From Lentinula raphanica (Eukaryota > Basidiomycota > Agaricomycetes > Agaricales > Omphalotaceae), in NCBI GenBank assembly GCA_027919835.1, contig JANVFP010000016.1:744001-808000 (forward strand): a stretch of DNA of 64,000 nucleotides, in the 5' to 3' direction. Positions 1-11,074 of this stretch are shown piece after piece. The number at the start of each line of letters is the position of its first letter. The first letter of the stretch is position 1. The translations under genes were made by a program, and so were the position numbers. The notes under the pieces were generated by a model. It did no database searches, was not told where the DNA came from, and saw only the letters and a list, made by a program, of their open reading frames with translations.

Positions 1-303
1 ACAGTCCGAGAAGAACGTGAGAGGACAAACAAGACTGTCCCGCGCACTCGTCATTTCAATGTCGAGGACCTTGTTGTCAACACCAACCAAATGCGCAATG
101 CCCACTATATTCAGCATATCCAACCATCGATTCGACCGCTAGATCAAAATGAAGCTATCCTGATGGGTGCAACTCGTGAATTCGAGGAGCAGAGAGCTGT
201 GCAGGCTACAAAACCGAGGCAAGGAAGTCGAGCAAAGAAAACAACTGCTGGAGCTCGAGCATCTGTTGGTCCATCGATGCTGATACAGCAAATGTTACAG
301 TAG
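1..303 (+). CDS. 3' end of an unknown protein gene
   Basis: The frame is open from the first base of the window to a TAG at 301-303, giving the last 100 residues of a protein whose start lies outside the window. The C-terminus is basic (AKKTTAGAR region) and ends SMLIQQMLQ. I recognise no domain. It converges on the minus-strand gene that ends 66 bp downstream. It could equally be the tail of a mobile-element protein, because the next 2 kb is accessory in character; no motif decides this. Confidence 0.45.
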   Translation, partial: TVREERERTNKTVPRTRHFNVEDLVVNTNQMRNAHYIQHIQPSIRPLDQNEAILMGATREFEEQRAVQATKPRQGSRAKKTTAGARASVGPSMLIQQMLQ

Positions 304-368
304 AATAGGTTGTCATTCATGGATTGATCAGAATACAGGGTTATTCAACAGAAATATATGAAGTACAC

Positions 369-1372
369 TCAAATATAGTACTTCTGTGTCTGGGGCTCCG
401 GTACTTCAGGTATCTCTAGGCCATGCTCGTTCACAACAGCCACAAGCAGATCTACGTACTCACTTTGGATGTTATATGTGAGTAATAACTGCTGATACCG
501 ACGATCTGCTTCAAGTACATCATGCTCCAGACCTGCAATGTGCGCTTTGAGAGATTGTATCTCACGCAGTTGAGTATCAGATACAGAGCCACAACTCTCA
601 GCACTATGCGCCTCCTGCTCCAACTGATAAATGCGGGATTTCAGGGCCTGTATCTCCGAGGGAGATGAGGGTGTGGGAGCTCGGGGATATGGTGGCAAGC
701 CTGCGATGATGCGGCGGAGAGGTGTTGGTGTGATATAAGGAGAGTAAGCATACGCTGCATCGAGAGGTGACGGGGAGACAGGCCGATCTTCCTTGAGAGG
801 ATATGGCGGCAAACCTGCGATAATGCGGCGGACAGGTGTTGGTGTGTCATATGGAGAGACAGTCTGCTCTCCATTGAGAATGCGATGTGGAGGTGTAGTG
901 CAAGGAGTAGTAGTCGAATGTGCATCATGAACGAGAGAAGAAGAGCCAATGAGGGTTGCATCACCAACTTCTGAGTGGACAATATTACTGGCATCGTCTT
1001 TGCTCGACTCTATCAGTAATCAGACCTCAGAGCTTTTCTTCTCAATCGATAGATACATTCAACATACCCTGAGATATTTCCAAGCCCATATTGACAGCCC
1101 ATTGAGTTTCAGTTAGTTGACTAGTGAGCAGACCAGTATCTTCACTGTACAAGCTGTTAACGTGCTTTAATTGATTGAATATTGGCATTGAGCAAATGAA
1201 TGAACATACCTTGAAGTCAGATTGAGCTTTTGAGTAGTTTTGACTGCAGCTCGAGGATTGAGACGAAGTCGGGCAGAGATTGACCTAGAATCATTCAGAC
1301 ATGGAGATATGTGTGAGCAAAACTGACGTTCAGCATTCAGCTTGAAGACTCTCACGATTGGGGGGGTGACAT
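369..1372 (-). CDS. Unknown protein with duplicated proline-rich motif and coiled coil
   Basis: Four exons (1372-1356, 1284-1210, 1153-1068, 1009-369) join in phase to encode 272 residues. The start is the ATG at 1372; the short first exon stops at a GTGAGA donor just before an in-frame stop, which supports the splice. The middle carries two copies of SPYxTPTPxRRIIAGLPPYP spaced 38 residues apart, so an internal 114-bp tandem duplication is part of the protein. The C-terminal third (heptads such as QALKSRIYQLEQEAHS) looks like a coiled coil. No known family is recognised, and I can give no function. Low-complexity prolines suggest a disordered N-terminal half. Confidence 0.6.
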
Positions 1373-1401
1373 GATGGCGCTAAAGTGATGCGCAAAGTTG
1401 G

Positions 1402-1902
1402 GCCGCCTTAGGACCCCCGCTAATACGGTTATAGGTCCAGTGCCGAGGGTGACCTGATTTAGCCCTTTTTTTTGGACAAGTTGATGGCCAAAATTAGCCC
1501 TTTTCACAGGACCTCAAATTTTGAGCCAAAATTTTGCCCTTTTTGTATCATTCATTCAAAAAATTCGGAACCAAGCCGGAACGGCTTGGAGTTTAACAAC
1601 GGCTCAAAAAAAGCTCTTTCGGAGCTCATCTACATGGTTTTTAGCAGTAGAGAAGTAGGAAAAATATTACCCAGGGCACTCACCAAATTCTTCTGCTCAG
1701 CGCTGTCAAACCTCGAAATTTTGCTGTCTGGCAACAGACATACAAAAATTTTTGCCATTTTTTGACCTCCGGTGTACCACAGATGTGAGTGAAATTTGGT
1801 CCAAATTTAGCCCTTTGCATCAGACCTGGTCAAAAATTTTGCCCAAATTTAGCCCTTTGGGACCTGAACCTCTGACCGTATTAGCGGGGGTCCTGCCGCC
1901 TT
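1402..1902. mobile_element. Non-autonomous hAT-like element (MITE), copy 1
   Basis: A 485-bp element at 1410-1894 is bounded by inverted termini AGGACCCCCGCTAATACGGT (perfect over 20 bp) and flanked on both sides by the same 8 bases, GCCGCCTT (1402-1409 and 1895-1902). An 8-bp target duplication with short inverted ends is the signature of hAT-superfamily insertion. The interior is AT-rich, codes for nothing convincing, and repeats TTTAGCCCTTT or TTTTGCCCTTT near both ends, always in the same orientation. Copy 2 lies at 40562-40964 and shares the outermost AGGACCCC. Confidence 0.85.
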
Positions 1903-2019
1903 TTTATCTGTGTCCTCAGTCCAGAGTGCTCGATCGTTGAACAAGTCTGCTCACAAAACACAGTCAGCATTTCAAATTAGTGGAGTTTCTTTCTTGACCT
2001 TGACCGTCACCTTTCTGAA

Positions 2020-4012
2020 ATGAATACTCTTCAGTTCACAAATCGCTCTGGCTCTGTTCACCAGACTACACCCAATCCTCATTTGCGACCCTCCGCGCTC
2101 AACGCTCCCAGTCTTCCTCAGCTGCATAACGAGTCATTGCACATTGAAACCCCTCGTGCGAATCACTATCTGGGCCCCAGCATTGGATTTCCAGCTCGCG
2201 GCCCTGTTATATCCCGTCACTCAGGTCTCTCTACCAGCATGATGTCTTCTCCTGGCCCAGGACCTCGTGCTGTCGCTTCTCCAGTATTGGAAAGCTTGCC
2301 TACGCGTTCTGCCCACACTGAACACGAAGATCTGGGACTCATGGGTGCTCATTCTAGCCCCACGCTACAAAGACTTCCTGCACGCCCCCTCAGCGTTGAT
2401 ATCCAAAACATCTACGCAGAACGCGAGGATCTAGGGCCCATGGGTATCCGTCTCCCTCACCAAGGTGGAGGTCAGGAGAATCATGCAGGTGATATTCAAG
2501 ATGCTGGGCTAAGAGACGCGTTGGACGCGTCAAATGCAAGATCTCACGCGTCAGCTGGTCGAGAAGTCTTGGGCCATACAGAGAGTGGAGGTGTTGAGAA
2601 CTGGAGCTATGAACCACTGTCCAGGAAGCGGACTCTATCTGCATTCAATACTGATGATGAAGGCATGCTCCAGCGATTTGCAGAAAAGGTTGGGAATAAG
2701 GGAGACTTGCAAAGAGAGCAGGTCAAACGGTTGAAGAGACATATCGAAGTGAGTTTTGCTAATACAGTGCTACTATCGGACTACTAACGCTGCGTAGTAT
2801 AGTACCGATGGGAATATTGGAACCGTCAAGTCCTTTATGGTTCTGCATGGCGAAATGTTTCAGGTCATGAATAAGATGGACACTCAACAGCTTAATGTCG
2901 AGCCCATCATGGAACTCGTTGGTGTTGCAAACCAAAATGCAAAGACCAATGTTCAAATTGGCGAGACACTGAACGTGAGCACAGATCTATGTTTCTCTTA
3001 TCCTTCAAATAGCTGATGAGGCACAGAAAACTATCATCGCTCTCTCAAAGGATCTTGTGATCGACCCACTCCTTATTTCGTATACTAACTTAGGGCACAA
3101 GCTGCTTGTACGTGTTTCTTCCCTTCTCCTCCATTCCACTAATATCCTGCAGAACAAGTTGCGAACAAATGCTCAAGAATACGGCTGCAAAGAACTTATT
3201 GATAAGCCAGTCGGAGAGTCTGTCTTGAAGACGAAGGCTCTTGGACAGGTCAAGAACTCGTTACAGCAATTTCGCCAATCGGTAAGTCTGATCAACCATT
3301 TTGCTAATTACTTGTGCTGATATATGGTATGCTATACCTTGTAGCTACTCATCTCCGTCTTCGGCCAAAGGTCAACTGGCAAGACAAAGAAGCCCAAGGA
3401 ACCAGTCCCGCTGGATGAATTTTCATATGCCACGATTGATAAGTGGCGCCTGGGTGGGCTTGGGTCTATCACGGGCAAGGAGTATCAACTCCGATTTGCA
3501 GTCTTGGTATTGGTGTTCTCTGTGTAGCTAATTCTATTACACTCATTGACTTTTCAGCGAGTTTGGATCCATGATGTTTTGGGAAATGATGGAGCACCAG
3601 CTGTAACCGACGGTGAGCCCAATGCTACAGAAGGATCATCTCACCGAGGCAAAACCGCTGCCAATGATGCTTTCTGGCCCATGTTCACAAAATATCTCGA
3701 GACCAAGGTTACTCAGTGGGGCCCAGATATCAAGAAATCAGGCTGGCCAGTGTGAGTAATCTCTTGCTTCGACTGAATCATCGGTGACAAGCTGTTTGCA
3801 GATTCTTGGCCGAGTGTGTTAAACGAGACTGGGAGTTGTTTGGCCAGCAAGAGAATCGTCTCGGTCCTCTACAACTTACATCGGCACCCACTACGTCGAG
3901 CTTGGGCTTTCTGTCCAGTGGCGCTACCCCCAGGCCTCATGCTTTGGCTGGCCGTTCACAAGAATATGAAGATAAGGAAACTGATGATGAGTCTGACGAA
4001 GATAGTCCTTAG
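2020..4012 (+). CDS. Unknown 560-residue protein, seven exons
   Basis: Exons 2020-2748, 2798-2974, 3027-3107, 3153-3281, 3345-3506, 3558-3751 and 3802-4012 join without a frame error; the first five introns are all phase 0. The first 240 residues are Pro/Ser/His-rich and probably disordered. The rest looks folded and helical, for example the segment with GTVKSFMVLHGEMFQVM and a run with FWPMFTKYLETKVTQWGP. The last 15 residues are acidic (DKETDDESDEDSP). No catalytic motif or named domain is visible. An acidic tail and a basic pre-tail would fit a nuclear protein, but this is only inference. The upstream MITE ends 117 bp before the start codon. Confidence 0.6.
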
Positions 4013-5809
4013 TGGTTTGGTCAATACCATAGTGTCACATTAACAGTAACATAGAGCAAATATTACAGTATCTCAGTTTCTTCATAGTTCTATATATATC
4101 ATTCTATGTCTATTTCTCAATTGCAGTGGTCGACTCTTGAGGCTCAGCCACTCAGAAATTAGGCCGAGCTGGTTGAGCAACGAGAATGATCAGAGGCACA
4201 TGATCATCAAAGGCACATGATGTTCCCAAGTCTGCGACACAGCCACTTTGGTTGATTTTCTTCTGCTGCCATGTCTGTGCCACGTCAAGCTTCAAGCTCG
4301 CAAGCTCGCAAGGCCTCAAGACCTCAAGCTCAAGCTCAAGCTCGACCGATTATTGATCAACTCAAGCTCATTATACTCAAACCTACAACTTCAAGGTCGT
4401 ATCTCAAGAGACAAAAAGTTCAGATTCAAGTTCGGCGTCATTCAAGTTTCAAGGCCTGCAGGCTCGTCATCGTCACAAACAAATCTTCTTGTTTCTTCAG
4501 ATACCTCTCATGGAACTCAATGCTCATTCTTATTCTCACCTCATATACCCGCAACGCCTTTGATGCAGAATATTAAACGTCGCTGCCTTTGGATCCTGCA
4601 AACTCTCTCTGCCATCAATGCTGTTCCAGCTCCGTCACTCCTTGGTGGGCTTTGGTGATTCGTGAGAGCTCGTGAGTCCTCTGTTCTAAAACTGACTCAT
4701 TCAATTCATATGATCATTTTGCCGAGAACGACAGACTATTCAAGCCTCGGAGTACAGTGCCCTAAGCTCGCTAGTTGCAGTCGGTATGCTTCATCTAATC
4801 CTCAGTATATCAACTGATGAAGCCGTTCATAGATTCTTCTGTTGTTGATGGATTTCTTTCACCATCGCTTCCCAGATGACATTGTTAGGGTCATTCCTAC
4901 GGTGCTCTTCCGTTTCTGTTGAAAGATGCAGAGCTTAAGCTCAGGAATATCCACTCGGTTCTCATATCATACATATATGTTCACCATCGTATCCCTTGTA
5001 TTCATCGTGATTCAAGCTCAATCTATACCCTATATTGTGTGCTCATATGTTTGTATGCTCGGAATGAGTCGGGAAACAATTGGGTAGTGCGGAATCTGCT
5101 GGCATATCCTTGCGCTGCAGGACCTGAATCAAACTTGAATGAAACCTAAACATGCTTTGGATTGAGAGCAGCTTTGACAGGATAAAACTCCAGAAAACTG
5201 AGTGATCCATTTTGGTAATCTATGCTCAAAGTTGGGTTTCATACCGAAAAAAATCAAACCGGTTTGACACTGATCTGACTTCGCCGCTGTGTAGGTAGAC
5301 GATGATTGAAAGAAATTGACGACACAAAAACGCGGGCGGCGGGATTGACATTTCCCGTGAGGATATCCATGACTCATATGCTCGGAATCCTTCCGGCATC
5401 ACGTCGGAGTTTTAAAAATCCGAGCATGGGGGTCCCTCAGTCCCTTGCAACCAGGCTGTTATTCAACGAACGCGTTTACTCTTCGTTGAACTATCAGACT
5501 GGCTAGCGAGGCTAGAAAAGAAAGATGAGTAGTCTGTTGTCACGGGACGACCTTTCCCTTTATGATCAACCATCACCATCACCTTTAGCATGGTCTTTGC
5601 TTTCGAGGCGCGCGCTGCGTAGACGAACAAAAGAAAGAGGCGTCGTCTCGGCAAACTGATTCTCTGCTTTGTACTTTGAACTTTCATTCCCAGATTCCCT
5701 TGTATTTTAGACAAAGCACCTCTTTTTGGGAATCCCAAGCTCAGTGTCTAGCAGCTACATATAAGAGCCTCGATACACTCGATCTCACCTCAAATAATCA
5801 TCGACATCC
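4013..5809. other. Intergenic, with CAAGCT-type simple repeat
   Basis: No convincing gene is present. Positions of roughly 4285-4375 are built from imperfect repeats of CAAGCTC/CTCAAG, and short open frames here are by-products of that repeat. The base-composition and lack of intron signals argue against coding. A TATA-like CATATAAG at 5758-5765 sits about 45 bp upstream of the next gene's ATG. Confidence 0.5.
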
Positions 5810-6892
5810 ATGGCTCCTTCTACACGTTCTCAAAGCGCGAACAACACGCCTGTCAAAGGCCACGGCACAGTCGCCTCAGAACTCGACGCTATCGCTACTC
5901 CTACTCGCAAAGTCCCTCACTGCACCAAATGTAAGCGACCCAGGGCTGGTCATCCTCGCTCTGGCTGCAATTTCGCTCCAGCCACTGAAGAAGTCGCGAC
6001 GGACACGGACAAAAGCAGAGTCAGCCTCACAGACGCGTTGGGATCCATGACTATCTCCCACGATGCAGATCCTCTTCCTAATACTCCCGCTCGCCGCAAG
6101 AGTAGACGTTCTCTCGGTCCCGCTCCTCCTAAAGTGCCCGATGAATTCGAAGACACGAAACAGGCCATCAGAGAACGGCGAAAATCGGAAAAGGCAGCTG
6201 TGCTTGGTCCTGCGCCGACTTTGCAGTCCCTTACCGACTCGGATCTTGAGGCACTGCTGCTTCCTGGTGACAAGGACGTTTCTGATGATGGAAAGGCTGA
6301 CGGCGTTGAAGTTGGAGAGGAGGAACGGAAGATTGTTCACTGGAAGGATCGGATTGAGATGCTCTCAGCTGGGGGTACCATAACGACGAGGGCGATTATG
6401 CCTGGAACTTTGATTACTCCTTGGAGCAGCATCGCATCCATTCCAGAAGACATCAAAGAGGAGATCGTAGATGTGGAATCTCAGGAATCCACTGCCTCCT
6501 CAAGCACCGAAACTATCAGTGTCGAAATCGTGTCTCCTTCCAGTACTTCTCCTCGCCCTCTTGCTCGTACCATGTCCATGGAGGAACGTGCTGGCTTCAT
6601 GGCTCACCTCGAAGAACTTTCTAACGCTAAGGCCTACGTTGTCAATCCAGACGATGTAGCGGCACTCCTAAGCCAAACGCCGAAGGGACTGTACACGAGG
6701 CACATGGTGGATGAGGCTGCTGGCCGAGACGTCTTGGTTGTAGGTCGTGATGAGGTGGAGGTGAATAGGTTGTGTGTTACCTTGCATGCCGAAAGGGCCA
6801 AGTATGCGAAACGAGGTATCAATTTCAAGGCTGCTGCTGGAGGTGCTGTTGTAGGTGCAGTTGCAACTTTTACCGGGCTGGCGTTTTCTTAA
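5810..6892 (+). CDS. Zinc-knuckle-like protein with hydrophobic C-terminal tail
   Basis: A single exon encodes 360 residues from the ATG at 5810. Residues about 38-54 contain CTKCKRPRAGHPRSGC, a CX2CX6HX4C arrangement that could bind one zinc ion. The middle is low complexity, with basic patches (RRKSRRS, RERRKSEK) and serine runs that look like phosphorylation or docking regions. The last 25 residues (GGAVVGAVATFTGLAF segment) are hydrophobic and glycine-rich and could be a tail anchor. A TATA-like sequence precedes the start. The family is not one I can name; the zinc motif and tail are seen directly, the location is inference. Confidence 0.6.
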   Translation: MAPSTRSQSANNTPVKGHGTVASELDAIATPTRKVPHCTKCKRPRAGHPRSGCNFAPATEEVATDTDKSRVSLTDALGSMTISHDADPLPNTPARRKSRRSLGPAPPKVPDEFEDTKQAIRERRKSEKAAVLGPAPTLQSLTDSDLEALLLPGDKDVSDDGKADGVEVGEEERKIVHWKDRIEMLSAGGTITTRAIMPGTLITPWSSIASIPEDIKEEIVDVESQESTASSSTETISVEIVSPSSTSPRPLARTMSMEERAGFMAHLEELSNAKAYVVNPDDVAALLSQTPKGLYTRHMVDEAAGRDVLVVGRDEVEVNRLCVTLHAERAKYAKRGINFKAAAGGAVVGAVATFTGLAFS

Positions 6893-7148
6893 GAAGACTG
6901 TCATTGTCTTCGGCTTGTCATTCAGCATGTAGCTCAAGTATGGTTGTGCTAGACTGACTGTATGAATAATAAATTTATGAATTGTTGCATAGGTTTTTCT
7001 GTATGAAGTTTGAACCTGGTTTGAACGCTTTTGAACGGTCTTCATGTCCCGAGCGCTTAGTCTGAAAAGTTGCTAGCGCTGAAAATCTGAAAATATGATG
7101 ACATAAGAAAGGTAGTCTACTCCACGACGTTGGTCATCGTGTAGCACG

Positions 7149-10100
7149 ATGACGAGCAAATCTCTCCTCTTCCTGTTCTGGTTCGATTTCTTCTTTCTTC
7201 TAGTCAACTGCGATCCAGCAACTCTCTCTTTTTCCGACTGCTTTGTCCCAAATGGCAACAATACGGCACAGAAACTCACGGTCTCAACTGTTTACGGACA
7301 AGTCACCCAAGACGATCTCCCTGTGCAATATCTTAATTTGACAGTGTTAGGAACGACGCCAGCAGAGATTCAAAACTCAGCTAATGGAAGTGGAGAGCTT
7401 TGTGTGTTGATCATAATTTCTCGTGTGCCACATTAGTTGATGTTGACCCTTTATTCTTCAGCTACGCTTTTTACCACAACTTCGGTGTTAACTCTCAATG
7501 TCTTCACGAACAGCTCCAAATTCTGTGAAACTCTACGGCCTCCATCTCCTCTTTCATCGCCTGGTGATGATTACAACAACTCCTACTATTGTCCAATACC
7601 AATAGGCGGATTTGCGTTCTCATCCAGTATACCTTGGGGCTCTCATCGTTCTTTGACTACTCTCAATACTAGATTAAGCGCCGTCGATCCTTGGGGTACC
7701 GAACTTGTCTGCATCGAGGTTGACACGACGCCACTTTCTCCAGAACCTCACAATCCATATGGTGCTGCAGTAGCGATATTCTGGGGTTCAGTTGGTCTTA
7801 CAATTGGCTATTGGGTCTTAGTCGGCATAGCACGGATCGTATCTGCCTGGGGCCGTGGTTTGACGCGACCGGGTCGAAATCCCTGGGCCCGAGCACAAAG
7901 TGCAGGCTATATTCTAGCTAGTGCCATCAGCGGTGAACGGCTCGCAACTTCTCCCGCTCTATTGCGGTTTTGTAAGTCACTGACAGTTGCCGCTTCGAAA
8001 TACGTTCTGAATCGGTATAGGTACCCCGTCTATGAGGGATCTCATATTTCATGCGCAATGGTGCGCTGCGCTTTCTATGGTCGCTGTTCAGTGGCCATCA
8101 TTTGCATGTATGTCTGGGATATCTCGTATTCAAGGGGTGTTTCATCTTGACTTTCGATGTTATAGATCCCCTGCTGAGCCAGACTGCATGGTCAACGTTA
8201 ACCTACAGTGAGAATATTAGATACTAATCTTTCGAATTTTCCATATGAACATCTATACAGATATCAGTATTACTTCGCCCGATAGGTGGAACCCACTTTC
8301 CACCGCACCATACAACCCTCCGTCCAATTTCTCGGATCAGCTTTCTGACACTTCCTCAGTCCTATTCATCGACCCAAACGCTCCCAACGTCCTGTTCACA
8401 CTTCCCGATAATGCTACATCTGGGATCTCATCGTTTGCCTACACTGTAGGTGTGCGTCCCGAGGAGTTGTTCGGAATTTGTCTCACTCTCTTCCTGGCTA
8501 TCATCGCTGGGACCATCGTGCTCTCACTTTTCGTGTGGCTCGTGGACCATGTTATCTGCCTAATCACAGGCGTACTTACCGGAGACTCGTCTTCGGGACC
8601 AGGCATCAAAATGTCTGGAGCACGGAGTCCCGGTTTTCCTACTAAAGACATGGAAGGTGCTAACGAAGAGAACAAATCGTTGAATAGTCGAGATCTCTCT
8701 GCTATCATCCGGCCACCATCGAGGTTCGGATTTGGATCTAGTACTTCACCCAGTGCATGGCGCAGGTGGTGGCGTGCACGTACGTCCAGTTCAGCCTTGA
8801 GCTCTTTCCATGGCAGCGTGTTGCACGGTAATCTTGTCAGGGTCCTCGTACTCTTTCATCTCCCTGTCACTATCTTTTCGGCGTATCAAATGACCCAGCC
8901 GTCTTCCAAAGCTTCTTTGACCTCCAGGGTCCTAGCTGCATTTTCGTTTGCCCTCATATCATGTCTAATTCCTGCCATACTGGTCCTCCGGGTACGAATG
9001 ACGACGACGAACAAGCTGTACGAAGAAACCCGAACGTTGTTGTTCCTGGGTCCGCTGTACAATCATTATCGTCATGGATCCCAGATGTTTGCGTCGTTGC
9101 TTTTCGCGACTAATATCGCGATCGGGGTTACCATTGGGGCTGGACAGAAGAGCGGCACGGCACAAGCTATAGTGATTTTGGTGGTCGAGGTTCTTTCTGC
9201 GCTTGTGACCAGTGTCTGGTTACCTTGGGGCACTGGGGCGAGTATGGGCTTGATTAGTTTCTTGTTCTGCGTAGCGAGGATTGTTATTGCGGTTCTACTC
9301 GTTATCCTAGCTCCTGCGGTATGTTTAGGCCAGAACCTACTTATCTTCAGCAATGAATTGACACATATATTCACAGATCTCAGTCGGAGTAGGCCCAGAT
9401 GCTTGGGTGGCCTATGGAATTTTGATCATCCTTGCGTTGATCTATGCATCCTTCGCACTCATGCTCGTTATCAAAGTCATTGAAGCCATTGTTCGTATCG
9501 TCGGTGGCGTCTCATTCGACCGCTCGAGACACGTCGTTGACAGTGGTCTCTTCGGTGCTTGTGGCTTACTTGGGTGTTGTGGAGGACCTCGGAAAAGCTC
9601 GAGTCGAGGTAAACGCAGCGGAAAGTCTTCCGATAAGACGGGTTATACTCAAGCCGATTCTGGTCCTCGTTCCCCTAAATCTGAGCTGTCCTTTCCCCCT
9701 ACTATCGCGGCTGGGAATGGCAAGGGCTCTATTCATAGTGGACCTCCGCCCTCTGTCTTGAAGCCAGAACATGCGTTGAGACCATACAGAGAAGAGAGCG
9801 ACGACGAAACAGGCTACATCATGGGTGCATGGCAGCCATTCCAGAATCGTTCGTCAGGCTATATTCCTGTCGGTGATACAGCTTCGACAAGTGCTGTTCC
9901 ACCTCCTGCTGCTAAAAGCTCCGGCTTTTCCCGCGTAGGCGGAGGAAGAGCACATATCGATTCTCCGTATGCAATATCACAGGACCAAGCTACAGCCTCT
10001 ACTCATACCTTCCCTTCCATTGGACATCGAGCAGCTGCTAGTCAAGCCGCCACCGGGAGTGTAGGGGAGCTCAGCTTGTCTAGACATAGAGTCGATGATT

Positions 10101-10687
10101 CTCCTCCACCTTCAGTCTCTTCTAATATCGCCCTGGGTCAAAGACAAGTGTACGAAGATCCAAGTGGTTTACCCCCTGGCGCAATGGCACCATACCATGT
10201 CCGAAAGAAGTCTCAGACGGCTATAATTGAAAATGTGGACCCTGCACCACCCACACATAAACCTGCTGGTTCTTCAGCTTCCAATAGTGCCGGAACATCT
10301 CGTCCACCTTCGCGCGCAAACCGGTTCGAGTCCAGTGGATCATCTCCAGCTCCCCCTACTGCCTATCGACGAAGAAGTGCTACTATCGAAAGTGACGATG
10401 ATAGTTCGTATGGACGTTCGAAGAAGAAATGGTACCACCTTCGTAGGAGCCGTGCTCATAGTACTGAAGGTTACGGCGTTCCTGCAGCAGCAGCAGCTGA
10501 GAGTGCTAATTTGTCACCGGACCCTCCGTCTTCGGCGACGCCAGGAAAATCATTTGTTGTTATTCGGAAGCAGCAGACGTCTCCCGCTCGATCCCTTCAA
10601 GTGGCCAGTGGATCAGGATCAACGCCTGCTACACCGACACCCAACTCTGTCTCGTTCGCTAAGGACGTGAGCGGAAGCGGGACTTGA
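7149..10687 (+). CDS. TRP/Flc-like multispan membrane protein
   Basis: Six exons (7149-7401, 7462-7971, 8021-8107, 8166-8207, 8261-9318, 9377-10687) give 1,086 residues. A signal peptide (LLFLFWFDFFFLLVNC) is followed by a cysteine-containing extracellular domain of about 190 residues with several NxS/T sites. This resembles the ML-like lipid-binding domain of the fungal TRP-like/flavin-carrier (Flc, Pkd2) family. A first membrane segment follows (AVAIFWGSVGLTIGYWVLVG), then a further lumenal part, then a block of about eight hydrophobic helices. The last 400 residues are a Ser/Pro-rich cytoplasmic tail. Relatives act in calcium or cell-wall homeostasis at the plasma membrane or ER. The family placement comes from architecture rather than a single motif, and the first donor (GTGTGT) is the weakest splice call. 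Confidence 0.7.
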
Positions 10688-11074
10688 ACCATGTTTTCTT
10701 GATCACTGTTTCCTACTCACTCTCTTGCTAATCCTGCGAACGCACTGGTGCATTTACTGTCTTTTTGGATGATCTCCTATGCACTGTATGAATATTTTCT
10801 CTCAATCTCTATGGACAATCGTTTGTTTGGTTCTCTTTTTTGTTTTGCGTGCATGTTATCGTTACATTATCCTCCACCCTCTTTGATTCTTAATTCCGCT
10901 GCTCGGAAACCTTTATAGCCCCCCGCATTGTACATTACTAGACAATAAAATTCCTGAATAGAAAAACTATTAAAGCAGTTGTTGTTTACAACACAGTCCA
11001 ATTTTGATTTCGATGTTTACAGATTATTGAGATGTATACAGATCCTACATGATGTCCTTTGCGATGGATGTCGC
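10688..11074. other. Convergent 3' intergenic region
   Basis: The region separates the ends of two convergent genes. It is T-rich with AATAAA-like sequence near 10945 (GACAATAAAATTCC) and carries no open frame of interest. Confidence 0.4.

Noticed and set aside
1472..1765. 97-residue open frame within MITE copy 1
   Set aside because: It lies inside a non-coding inverted-repeat element, is built from its subterminal repeats and shows no protein motif.
4248..4658. Open frames over the CAAGCT repeat
   Set aside because: Simple-sequence DNA gives open frames in several phases; no splice or motif support.
6668..7045. Minus-strand frame opposite the zinc-knuckle gene
   Set aside because: Shadow of the plus-strand coding sequence; no motif.
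7437..8150. Separate 237-residue gene
   Set aside because: It is exon 2 of the TRP/Flc-like gene read past its donor site.
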